In this document: positions 46,838 to 53,991 of the stretch, piece by piece
How the letters are laid out: each line of letters starts with the position of its first letter
Position numbering within the stretch: position 1 is the stretch's first letter
NCBI RefSeq assembly: GCF_049478495.1
Contig: NZ_CP168083.1
Location: forward strand, 1,674,001 to 1,738,000
DNA from: P36-A1 sp049478495
GTDB taxonomy: Bacteria; Bacillota_I; Bacilli_A; JAJDGJ01
Direction of reading: 5' to 3'
DNA: 64,000 nt
Made by a program: the position numbers and the translations under genes
Notes under the pieces: model-generated
Databases searched by the model: none
What the model was told of the DNA's origin: nothing
The model's input: only the letters and a program-made list of their open reading frames with translations

Positions 46838-47683
46838 TTAGTCCTCTTTCATTTTTTTGTCGATGTAGAAGGCTTGGAATATCGAAATGACTGCAGAAAT
46901 AATTAAATAGAATGACATTGCTGTTGCAAGTGTATAAGACATAAATACCATCATTGCAGTAAATATGTAAGTCATCATTCCCATTTGTTTTTGCATTGCA
47001 TCTGCTTTTGGGTTTGTTTTGTAAGATTTTTTTGATTTATTTCTTTGTGATGTTAAGTGATTAGATAACTTAAACTGTACAAATTGAGTTATACCAACTA
47101 GTAGCATTATAATTATATATGTATAATTTCCTTGTCCTATTTGTTCAGCTGGAGTTGCACCTAAAATATATCCTAAGAATGTATTTGTTCCTGTTGTAAT
47201 TGCTTCAGTTTGGTTTGTAGCTCTCCAAACTCCCATAAAGATTGGCATTGATAAGAATGGATACATCATACTAGTAAGTGGATTTACATCCATATCACTA
47301 TATAATTTTTGCATATCTTGTGCTTTTCTTTGTTTTGAATGTTCATCTTCACGACCACGGTATTTTTCTTCAATTGCTGCCATTTTTGGTTGTAATTCAG
47401 ACATACCTTTAGTTGCCATTTGAGCTTTCATTGTTACTGGTAAAGTAATTGTTCTTACAATGATTGTTGTTATAATCATTGCTAGTCCAGCACTACCAAG
47501 TAAAATTGTTAATTTATTTATTAAAATTCCTATTGGATAAACAATGAATCCTTGGAAGATACCATATTGGAATCCACCAGTTAACTGAGCATCGACGGGA
47601 ATAGTATATTGTTGTGAACCTGCACACGATGTTAATAACATTGCGACTAAGAAAACAACAAGGATATTCTTTAAATATTTCAT
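46838..47683 (-). CDS. yidC: Membrane protein insertase YidC (SpoIIIJ/OxaA type)
   Basis: 281 residues. The lipoprotein signal with LLTSC marks it as the Gram-positive lipid-modified form. The core is five-span: TIIVRTITLPVTMKAQMATKGMSELQPKM carries the essential Arg, and YPFLSMPIFMGVWRA and FTAMMVFMSYTLATAMSFY follow. It inserts membrane proteins with or without SecYEG. It overlaps rnpA by 4 bases. Confidence 0.95.
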   Translation of the reverse strand: MKYLKNILVVFLVAMLLTSCAGSQQYTIPVDAQLTGGFQYGIFQGFIVYPIGILINKLTILLGSAGLAMIITTIIVRTITLPVTMKAQMATKGMSELQPKMAAIEEKYRGREDEHSKQRKAQDMQKLYSDMDVNPLTSMMYPFLSMPIFMGVWRATNQTEAITTGTNTFLGYILGATPAEQIGQGNYTYIIIMLLVGITQFVQFKLSNHLTSQRNKSKKSYKTNPKADAMQKQMGMMTYIFTAMMVFMSYTLATAMSFYLIISAVISIFQAFYIDKKMKED

Positions 47684-48024
47684 TTCTTCATAACTCCTCT
47701 TGCCTTTATTTTTTGATGCAGTTTTTGTATTGCTGCAAAATTTTCATTAAATTTTAGTTTATGATAATCCTTGCGGACCATAATTAAATAGTCATTAGAT
47801 ACAGAAAATGGGAATTCTTGATCAATCATCATTCTTATTTGTCTTTTAATTTGATTTCTTCTTACTGCATTTCCATGTTTCTTACCTACACTGATTCCAA
47901 AACGCGAATAGCCTAACTCATTAGGTGCGACATAAATTGAAAAGCTTTTATTTACAAAAAAGACCTTATGGTCAATTAGTCTTTTAAAGTCTTCATTTTT
48001 CTTTAGTACAAATTTCTTTTTCAT
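47680..48024 (-). CDS. rnpA: Ribonuclease P protein component
   Basis: 114 residues from the ATG at 48024 (MKKKFVLKKNEDF); a TTG at 48033 is a less likely start. The RNP motif RRNQIKRQIRMMIDQEF is diagnostic. Protein partner of the RNase P RNA in tRNA 5' processing. Overlaps yidC. Confidence 0.95.
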   Translation of the reverse strand: MKKKFVLKKNEDFKRLIDHKVFFVNKSFSIYVAPNELGYSRFGISVGKKHGNAVRRNQIKRQIRMMIDQEFPFSVSNDYLIMVRKDYHKLKFNENFAAIQKLHQKIKARGVMKK

Positions 48025-48049
48025 ATAATTCAACTTTCGTTATAAAAGT

Positions 48050-48079
48050 GAAAAAACCTCCATTAGTATAATGGAGGTC
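48050..48079 (-). terminator. Terminator or attenuator between rpmH and rnpA
   Basis: ACCTCCATTA and TAATGGAGGT perfect stem with six T on the minus strand. It would set rpmH expression above that of rnpA-yidC-jag. Confidence 0.75.
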
Positions 48080-48084
48080 ATTTA

Positions 48085-48219
48085 TTACGCTGTTAAAACC
48101 TTGCGTCCTTTTTTTCTTCTTCTAGCTATTACTCTACGTCCTCCTACAGATGACATTCTAGCTTTGAATCCATGTACTTTTTTACGTTTTCTGTTATTTG
48201 GCTGAAATGTACGTTTCAT
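48085..48219 (-). CDS. rpmH: Ribosomal protein L34
   Basis: 44 residues, full length: it starts MKRTFQPNNRKRKKVHGF and ends RRRKKGRKVLTA. The RBS AAGGAGG fits the ATG. First gene of the classic rpmH-rnpA-yidC-jag block. In most Firmicutes dnaA lies divergently just upstream; here it does not. Confidence 0.97.
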   Translation of the reverse strand: MKRTFQPNNRKRKKVHGFKARMSSVGGRRVIARRRKKGRKVLTA

Positions 48220-48655
48220 TATTTAGCCTCCTTTTTATAATGTATTATCTCTCTACGACCTTAAAAATTCGTATCCTTTTACATTTTACATGTTTTTTAT
48301 AATATTGTCAATTAGAAATTAGCTATATAAAGTCTATAAACAATGATTAGTAACACACTTAAAGCTATAATTTAACTCATTGAAATCACTACATTTATCT
48401 AAATAAATATACTTGATTATCAATCACTTTCATTAATATATACACTAGAATTCTACCTATTATTTTATCAAATAATTAATATTATCATTTCAGTTTCTTT
48501 TATATAAGGTATTTTTTAAATCATGTCGTCCTCATTTAAGAATATAAATACTACCAACTAGAAACGAGAATTATTTAAATATGCAATATAATATTACGCT
48601 AAGAAAAAGCTTTATACTTAGAAATAACTATTATCTAAGATTTTAAATAATAATA
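48220..48655. other. Intergenic, no gene seen
   Basis: About 430 AT-rich bases between rpmH and the repeats. It holds the rpmH promoter. I looked for DnaA-box clusters (TTATCCACA) because of the location and saw none. Confidence 0.5.
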
Positions 48656-48721
48656 TGGAATTTTTACTTTTAAAACAAACTATAAGTATTATCTCTTTAT
48701 TTTTAGATTAGGAGGTTTATT

Positions 48722-48823
48722 ATGGATGATATATTACAATTTATAGCAACTATTACTATTAGTTTCTTAACTTCATATTTATCAAAGTTAATTATTGATT
48801 TATATAAAAAATTAAGAAAGTAA
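48722..48823 (+). CDS. 33-residue hydrophobic peptide, predicted Fst/Ldr-like type I toxin, copy 1
   Basis: Reads MDDILQFIATITISF then LTSYLSKLIIDLY and ends KKLRK: an acidic N-terminus, one membrane span and a basic tail, the layout of Fst, Ldr and TxpA-type toxins. It has the best RBS of the three copies (AGGAGG at 48710-48715). The terminator at 48865-48894 follows. Codons 7-13 contain TTTATAGC and TATTACTA (48740-48758), which recur fused in the antisense region at 48915-48930, so the antisense RNA can pair with the start of the ORF. Toxicity is inferred from shape and locus layout, not from a matched family. Confidence 0.7.
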   Translation: MDDILQFIATITISFLTSYLSKLIIDLYKKLRK

Positions 48824-48864
48824 CAATAACTTATAAAAAGCATAATCAAACAAGAGGTAATAGT

Positions 48865-48894
48865 TAAAAAAGAGCACCCCAAGTGCTCTTTTTT
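48865..48894. terminator. Bidirectional terminator, copy 1
   Basis: AGAGCAC-CCCAA-GTGCTCT with A run before and T run after. Confidence 0.85.
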
Positions 48895-48928
48895 ATATGA
48901 ATAATACATTAAACTTTATAGCTATTAC
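48865..48928 (-). ncRNA. Predicted antisense antitoxin RNA, copy 1
   Basis: A minus-strand promoter TTGTTT (48958-48963), 17-base spacer and TATTAT (48935-48940) would start an RNA near 48928 ending at the shared terminator, about 64 nt. Its 5' end is complementary to the repeats at 48740-48758 in the ORF. Length and placement resemble RNA II of the par locus. Confidence 0.6.
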
Positions 48929-49139
48929 TACTTTATAATACTATATTATTTAGTTATAAACAATAATTAAATTACTATAAAATGCTAAATTGCTAAATAT
49001 TATACAAAGTTGACAAATTTTAAAGTTTTTTATTTTCAAGGAAAGCTTTTTATATGTTATTTACTAATAATTATGGAATTTTTACTTTTAAAACAAACTA
49101 TAAGTATTATCTCTTTATTTTTAGATTAAAAGGTTTATT

Positions 49140-49241
49140 ATGGATGATATATTACAATTTATAGCAACTATTACTATTAGTTTCTTAACTTCATATTTAT
49201 CAAAGTTAATTATTGATTTATATAGAAAATTAAGAAAGTAA
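49140..49241 (+). CDS. 33-residue hydrophobic peptide, predicted type I toxin, copy 2
   Basis: Identical to copy 1 except Lys to Arg in the tail (DLYRKLRK). The RBS is weaker (AAAAGG instead of AGGAGG). Same terminator and antisense layout; its antisense pairing site is preserved. The terminator loop is GGGG instead of CCCAA. Confidence 0.65.
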   Translation: MDDILQFIATITISFLTSYLSKLIIDLYRKLRK

Positions 49242-49282
49242 CAATAACTTATAAAAAGCATAATCAAACAAGAGGTAATAGT

Positions 49283-49312
49283 TAAAAAAGAGCACGGGGG
49301 TGCTCTTTTTTA
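49283..49312. terminator. Bidirectional terminator, copy 2
   Basis: AGAGCAC-GGGG-GTGCTCT flanked by A and T runs. Confidence 0.85.
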
Positions 49313-49345
49313 TATGAATAATACATTAAACTTTATAGCTATTAC
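49283..49345 (-). ncRNA. Predicted antisense antitoxin RNA, copy 2
   Basis: Promoter TTGTTT (49375-49380), 17-base spacer, TATTAT (49352-49357). The spacer sequence differs from the other copies while both boxes and their spacing are kept, which argues that the promoter is used. Confidence 0.6.
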
Positions 49346-49555
49346 TTCTTTATAATACTATTATATTTAGTAGAAAACAATAATTAAACTAATCAAAAAT
49401 GATAAATAGCTAAATATTATACAAAGTTGACAAATTTTAAAGTTTTTTATTTTCAAAGAAACTTTTTATATGTTATTTACTAATAATTATGGAATTTTTA
49501 CTTTTAAAACAAACTATAAGTATTATCTCTTTATTTTTAGATTAAAAGGTTTATT

Positions 49556-49657
49556 ATGGATGATATATTACAATTTATAGCAACTATTACTATTATTTTC
49601 TTAACTTCATATTTATCTAAGTTATTTATTGATTTATATAGAAAATTAAGAAAGTAA
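49556..49657 (+). CDS. 33-residue hydrophobic peptide, predicted type I toxin, copy 3
   Basis: Differs from copy 1 by Ser to Ile in the span (ITIIF), Ile to Phe (KLFIDLY) and Lys to Arg. All changes keep the hydrophobic span and basic tail, so the peptide seems under selection. Weak RBS (AAAAGG), as in copy 2. Confidence 0.65.
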   Translation: MDDILQFIATITIIFLTSYLSKLFIDLYRKLRK

Positions 49658-49698
49658 CAATAACTTATAAAAAGCATAATCAAACAAGAGGTAATAGT

Positions 49699-49728
49699 TA
49701 AAAAAGAGCACGGGGGTGCTCTTTTTTA
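49699..49728. terminator. Bidirectional terminator, copy 3
   Basis: AGAGCAC-GGGG-GTGCTCT flanked by A and T runs. Confidence 0.85.
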
Positions 49729-49761
49729 TATGAATAATACATTAAACTTTATAGCTATTAC
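49699..49761 (-). ncRNA. Predicted antisense antitoxin RNA, copy 3
   Basis: Promoter TTGTTT (49791-49796), 17-base spacer, TATTAT (49768-49773); the RNA would run about 63 nt to the shared terminator. Confidence 0.6.
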
Positions 49762-49856
49762 TTCTTTATAATACTATATTATTTAGTTATAAACAATAAT
49801 TAAATTACTATAAAATGATAAAGATTAGAATATTGTATAAAGTTGACAAATTTTAA

Positions 49857-49884
49857 AGTATTTAATTTTAGTGTTTTAAATACT
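49857..49884 (-). terminator. Possible terminator of cobalamin operon
   Basis: AGTATTTAA and TTAAATACT stem 26 bases after the cobS stop; T tract weak (TTTAAAATTT on the minus strand), so uncertain. Confidence 0.4.
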
Positions 49885-49909
49885 ATATAATTATCAATTC
49901 TATTTGTAA

Positions 49910-50695
49910 TTACATGTTGTTCATTAACATAAAGATTATGGCACTTGCAGGTAGTAAGGCTTCTAACATACAAATTGTATGTCCACATAAATCTCCACTT
50001 AAATAGTCTAGGTGTATTTTGTATTGCCATGTAAAATATTTAAGATAAATTAATCCTGTAATTATCATAATTATTGTTATTATTAATCCTGTAGTACTTG
50101 CAAAGTAATAACTAATCAATGCTACTAGTATCATGTATATTACTGAAGCAATTATTCCATACTTTTTAGCTATATCACTAAGCATATCTCTTAACATATC
50201 TCCAGGTAGTATTTCATTTTTTACGATTAGTATTAATGCTAATGTTCTTGATAGTATTGGAAATACTAAGAATAGATATATTGCATTAAACTGAAAGATG
50301 AAGTAGTAAACACATATCATCATTATTATTAAGATTGTAAAGTGTATTAGGGCAAAGGCACCTAATAGTGAGTCTTTTAATATTTCGGCTTTTTGTGCTC
50401 TTTCTCGATAGCTTTTAAAGGCATCTGTTGTATCTAGAAAACCATCTACATGAATTCCTCCAGATACGAATAGACTTATTCCTATTATCATTAATGAGCT
50501 AATTACATTGTTGTTTACAAACTTTGTTATTCCATAAGCACTTGCAAAAAGGATTATTCCATATATTAATCCTACTAATGGAAGTACTAAGTATAAATAT
50601 TCTGTATTCTCTTTTGAATAGGGAACTTTTTTTACTGGAATCCTTGAAAAAGTTGTAGTTGTAAATAAAATATTGTTTATTATTTTTTTAAACAT
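49910..50695 (-). CDS. cobS: Adenosylcobinamide-GDP ribazoletransferase (cobalamin synthase)
   Basis: 261 residues, about seven membrane spans. It joins adenosylcobinamide-GDP to alpha-ribazole (or its phosphate) in the last steps of B12 assembly. Family blocks are FTTTTFSRIPVKK at the start, the acidic HVDGFLDTTDAF (near 82), KDSLLGAFALIHF (near 107) and LSGDLCGHTICMLEAL near the C-terminus. Last gene of the operon; overlaps the ECF S-component gene by 8 bases. Confidence 0.95.
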   Translation of the reverse strand: MFKKIINNILFTTTTFSRIPVKKVPYSKENTEYLYLVLPLVGLIYGIILFASAYGITKFVNNNVISSLMIIGISLFVSGGIHVDGFLDTTDAFKSYRERAQKAEILKDSLLGAFALIHFTILIIMMICVYYFIFQFNAIYLFLVFPILSRTLALILIVKNEILPGDMLRDMLSDIAKKYGIIASVIYMILVALISYYFASTTGLIITIIMIITGLIYLKYFTWQYKIHLDYLSGDLCGHTICMLEALLPASAIIFMLMNNM

Positions 50696-51164
50696 TTATT
50701 ATCATCGCTTTCTTAATTGGTTTTAATACTAGTAATGCTATTGCAATGTTTGCTATTGTAGCTTGTCCTAAAGGTATTAACAATACTGTATATACTGCAG
50801 GATCAAATGGTACTACTATAAACATTGCTGCTGGTGATATAAATGTATTAAAAATAAACATAAATATTACTGTTATTATAATACTATTTGTTTTTTTATA
50901 AATCAAGCTTGAAAAGGCCATCATTAGTCCCATGCTTAACATTATTACTATATGTACTGGTAGTGTTAGTGGAAACCCAGCTAGTGCTGCTGAAAGGATA
51001 TGGCCAAACATTGCAATGATGGCTCCTTTATAGTCTTTATATAAAAAGACTGCTAGCATTGCAGGCGCACTGTCTAAAGCAATACTTCCCATTATTTTTA
51101 TATTTGCTAATATGAAGGAAATTGCTATTAGTAGTCCCACTATGGTTATATCTCTTGTTTTCAT
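50688..51164 (-). CDS. ECF transporter S component in cobalamin operon
   Basis: 158 residues from the ATG at 51164 (RBS TAGGAGC); an upstream in-frame start would overlap cobU and has no RBS. Five or six spans with the S-component look: DITIVGLLIAISFILANI, SAPAMLAVFLYKDYKGAIIAM and FNTFISPAAMFIV. S components give an ECF transporter its specificity; the shared EcfA/T parts are not in this window. Placement between cobU and cobS suggests alpha-ribazole (CblT-like), or cobinamide/cobalamin (CbrT-like). The choice cannot be made from sequence alone. Confidence 0.8.
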   Translation of the reverse strand: MKTRDITIVGLLIAISFILANIKIMGSIALDSAPAMLAVFLYKDYKGAIIAMFGHILSAALAGFPLTLPVHIVIMLSMGLMMAFSSLIYKKTNSIIITVIFMFIFNTFISPAAMFIVVPFDPAVYTVLLIPLGQATIANIAIALLVLKPIKKAMIINV

Positions 51165-51178
51165 TTTAATGCTCCTAC

Positions 51179-51703
51179 TTATTTTATTTTTTGTGGTATT
51201 CCGCATACTACAAAGTAGACATTGTCTACTCTGCTTGCAGTATAGACATTTATTTTTCCAAGTAAATCTCGATAGATTCTTTCTACATGATTAAATGGAG
51301 TTGTACTTAAGCCAACTTCATTGGTAACTATTATTATGTTTTCATTGTTATCAAGAAGTTTATCTATTTCTTTTTTTAGATGGTTTAACATTGTATCAAA
51401 TAGTTGTCCATCTATCTTTTCTAAATCTTTTGAATATTTATATAATACATTAGATGTAAAAATTGCTAGGCAATCAAAAAGAATGTCTTTGGTATTGATA
51501 GCATCTAAAGTAGTATTTGATTCTATTAAACCCCAATTACTATTTCGTTGTTGTTTATGTCTTTTGATACGATCTATCATTTCTTCATCATTTTCATCAA
51601 TTACATAACTTGAAATGTATGTCACATCATTGTTGTTTGCTAGTAGACTTTCTGCAAAAGCGCTTTTTCCACTTCTTGCTCCACCTGTTATTAATGTATT
51701 CAT
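51179..51703 (-). CDS. cobU: Adenosylcobinamide kinase/guanylyltransferase
   Basis: 174 residues. P-loop at the very start (ITGGARSGKSAFAE), then RIKRHKQQRNSNWGLIE, which matches the R-H-x-x-R...W...E guanylylation region (His near 49), and VGLSTTPFNHVERIYRDLLG near 128. It phosphorylates adenosylcobinamide and transfers GMP to it. Spacing 4 bases from the gene before. Confidence 0.93.
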   Translation of the reverse strand: MNTLITGGARSGKSAFAESLLANNNDVTYISSYVIDENDEEMIDRIKRHKQQRNSNWGLIESNTTLDAINTKDILFDCLAIFTSNVLYKYSKDLEKIDGQLFDTMLNHLKKEIDKLLDNNENIIIVTNEVGLSTTPFNHVERIYRDLLGKINVYTASRVDNVYFVVCGIPQKIK

Positions 51704-51707
51704 ATTT

Positions 51708-52805
51708 TTACCTCTTTAAAAATTTTTTTATTAGTTGTTTAGCGGTTGTGAATGGTAGCTTTGAAAATTGTTTTTCATCAAAGCTAATGTCATTATTTAC
51801 TTTATTAGTTGAATTATAAATAAAGGCTGGTACATTGCCACGCTCGTGTGCTTTTGTTTGTGTTAATGCATGATGATCACTTGTCACTAATATATCAACA
51901 TTTTCTAATGCTAAAAGTGGCTTTAAGCTGTTATCTATAATTTCTAAGGTTGCTATTTTAAGTTCTTTATCACCTAAATGTGATACATAATCTAATGCTT
52001 CTATATGTAAAAAAACGTAGTCATATTTATTTAAAGCTTTTAATGTCGTTTCTATTTTACCATGAAAATTACTTTTGTGTGTTCCATTAATATTAACAAC
52101 ATCAAGGATATCTAAATTACACATTAAACCTAAACCTTTAACTAAAGGGGTTGCACTTATCATTGCGCCTTTTAATTTATTGGTTTCTAAAAAGTCTGGC
52201 AAGCTATTTTTAATTGAGGCTCCCCAGATATATATCATATTTGATTGTTGATCTTTCAATAATTCTTTTGATTCTTTCATAAGGTCTATTAAGGGATGTT
52301 CTATTTCAAATATATTTTTTATATTTTGATTCATTATTTCGTGTGGTGGTTCTAGTTTGAGTATTTCTTTATTTGTATCAAACAATAAATGATGATATTT
52401 TTCAATAAAAGCAATATCGATATTTTTTATCTTATCTTGAATAATATCAAATATCACTTGTCCTTGTTCATCGTTTATTATTTCTGATGAAAAATCTTTT
52501 AGTATATCATTTTCTACTGTTACAAAATTCATTCGATAAATATTTTTATCATTTATTGGTTTTTTTATTGTCCATGCTTCTATTCCTGCTCTACCATGAT
52601 AATACTTCAATGAATCATAACCAAGTATATTCATGTTTGCTACATCACTTGCTACGCTTTGTGTTTTGTAGACAAATTCTGTTTTATAACACTCTGATTT
52701 TGAAACTAAATAATCTAAGTTTGGTGTCTTAGCTAATTGTAGTGTTGTTGGATAAATGTTTTCGCTGACTCCATCTAAGACAACAACTATTTTTTTAGAT
52801 GCCAA
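51708..52805 (-). CDS. ApgM-like alkaline-phosphatase-superfamily phosphatase, candidate alpha-ribazole-phosphate phosphatase
   Basis: 365 residues, resembling archaeal-type cofactor-independent phosphoglycerate mutase. The metal Asp is in VVVLDGVSE, the nucleophile Ser in ASDVANMNILGYD (near 56), and the later metal ligands in HIEALDYVSHLGD (near 272) and VTSDHHALT (near 308). No CobC-type phosphatase is in the window; sitting between cbiP and cobU, this enzyme could remove the 5'-phosphate of alpha-ribazole or adenosylcobalamin 5'-phosphate. That role is inference; it may also be a true mutase kept here by chance. It overlaps cbiP by 11 bases. Confidence 0.7.
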   Translation of the reverse strand: MASKKIVVVLDGVSENIYPTTLQLAKTPNLDYLVSKSECYKTEFVYKTQSVASDVANMNILGYDSLKYYHGRAGIEAWTIKKPINDKNIYRMNFVTVENDILKDFSSEIINDEQGQVIFDIIQDKIKNIDIAFIEKYHHLLFDTNKEILKLEPPHEIMNQNIKNIFEIEHPLIDLMKESKELLKDQQSNMIYIWGASIKNSLPDFLETNKLKGAMISATPLVKGLGLMCNLDILDVVNINGTHKSNFHGKIETTLKALNKYDYVFLHIEALDYVSHLGDKELKIATLEIIDNSLKPLLALENVDILVTSDHHALTQTKAHERGNVPAFIYNSTNKVNNDISFDEKQFSKLPFTTAKQLIKKFLKR

Positions 52806-53991
52806 TTATTTCTTTTATGCTTTCTATATCTAGTGTTTCATTTAACATATCAGCTAGTTTGTCTAGTTCTTTATCTGTGTTATCTATATCTTTTATTTCT
52901 ATTTCTTCAAAATTGTAATTTTTATTTGAGCATTCTTCTTTTATTATTTCGGCTATTATTTGATTTGTTGGATATTCTTCCTTATAGCTTTTAATTTGAG
53001 CATTTTCTTTTATGTCTAAATGGTTCAAAGCTTCTTTACCATGATTAAAAGTTATGATTTTATGATTTGTTTTCATGTTTTTAAACTTAGAATAGTCTAT
53101 TTTATAAGCATTACTTGATGGAATTAATATTATGTCATAGTGTTCAAAATTATCATCTATTATTGATGTATTTACTATGCTGTAATCACTAAATGATTTG
53201 TATGCATTTAAATTTATTGCTAATGGGCTTTTTAATACTCCAACATTTATTTTAGCATCTATTTTATTACTACAAACACTTGGTAAATCTTCATCTTGTA
53301 GTTCAATATCTACATTTGGCACTACTCCTATTGACTTGCAATTCATTAGTTCTTCTAGTTGTTGGCAACCTGATTTTAATGATGTAGCATGACCGTGTAG
53401 TTTATTTATGATAAATCCTTTTACTAATTCTTTTTCTTGTTTATCAAAAAGTGCATAAGTTCCATATAATGCTGCAAATACTCCACCTAATTCGATGTTT
53501 CCAACTAGCAATACTGGTGCTTTAACTGTTTGTGCTATTCCCATATTTGCTAGATCTGGTTTAGGAATATTAATTTCTGAAGGGGCTCCTCCACCTTCAA
53601 TTACAACTATATCTTTACCTTTTGATACTTCTAGTAAATAATTATGTAATATATCTAAATATTCTTCTTTATTTGTTTGATGATTTTGACCACCAATTGT
53701 TTTATGCAATTTACCATTTAAAATAATATCTACCATTGCATCACCTTTTGGCTTTAATAATAGTGGATTCATCATAGCTTTTGGTTTTATTCTACAAGCA
53801 ATTGCTTGTAATGCTTGACCATAACCCATTTCACCGCCATCATCATCTATATAGGCATTTAATCCCATATTTGATGCTTTAAATGGCGCTACTTTGTAGC
53901 CTTCATTACTCAATAATCTACATAGTCCTGCGCACAGGGTTGTTTTACCTACATTTGAGCTTGTACCTTGTATCATGATGTATTTAGTCAT
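52795..53991 (-). CDS. cbiP: Cobyric acid synthase with degenerate glutaminase domain
   Basis: 398 residues from the ATG at 53991 (AAAGGA upstream; the TTG at 54000 is a poorer start), against about 490-510 usual. The N-terminal ATP-dependent synthetase is complete: QGTSSNVGKTTL (P-loop), FKASNMGLNAYID, IVIEGGGAPSEINI, ANMGIAQTVKAPVLLVGNIE. The C-terminal glutaminase domain is not: after YDIILIPSSNAYKIDYSKF only a short charged tail remains, with no G-x-C-G-G nucleophile and no His-Glu pair. It should still amidate adenosylcobyrinic diamide but cannot take ammonia from glutamine by itself. Confidence 0.9.
   Translation of the reverse strand: MTKYIMIQGTSSNVGKTTLCAGLCRLLSNEGYKVAPFKASNMGLNAYIDDDGGEMGYGQALQAIACRIKPKAMMNPLLLKPKGDAMVDIILNGKLHKTIGGQNHQTNKEEYLDILHNYLLEVSKGKDIVVIEGGGAPSEINIPKPDLANMGIAQTVKAPVLLVGNIELGGVFAALYGTYALFDKQEKELVKGFIINKLHGHATSLKSGCQQLEELMNCKSIGVVPNVDIELQDEDLPSVCSNKIDAKINVGVLKSPLAINLNAYKSFSDYSIVNTSIIDDNFEHYDIILIPSSNAYKIDYSKFKNMKTNHKIITFNHGKEALNHLDIKENAQIKSYKEEYPTNQIIAEIIKEECSNKNYNFEEIEIKDIDNTDKELDKLADMLNETLDIESIKEIIGI

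Larger units (their letters stand above)
48656..49073 (+). repeat. Direct repeat unit 1 (418 bp) of toxin-like locus
   Basis: First of three tandem units, each with a 33-residue ORF, bidirectional terminator and reverse-strand promoter. Sequence upstream of 48656 is not shared with the other units. Confidence 0.9.
49074..49489 (+). repeat. Direct repeat unit 2 (416 bp)
   Basis: Nearly identical to units 1 and 3, including the shared end sequence with GTTGACAAATTTTAAAG. Confidence 0.9.
49490..49857 (+). repeat. Direct repeat unit 3 (end of array)
   Basis: Third unit, diverging from the others only after about 49830 and ending near 49857, short of cobS. Confidence 0.88.

Noticed and set aside
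48220..48720. Possible replication origin next to rpmH
   Set aside because: No dnaA gene and no visible cluster of DnaA boxes.
48703..48909. 68-residue minus-strand frame across toxin copy 1
   Set aside because: No RBS, not preserved in copies 2 and 3, and crosses the terminator; better explained by the plus-strand peptide and short antisense RNA.
49010..49030. TTGACA in the repeat ends taken as a plus-strand promoter
   Set aside because: No -10 box at 16-18 bases downstream, and the same stretch also follows the last copy where no ORF comes after it.
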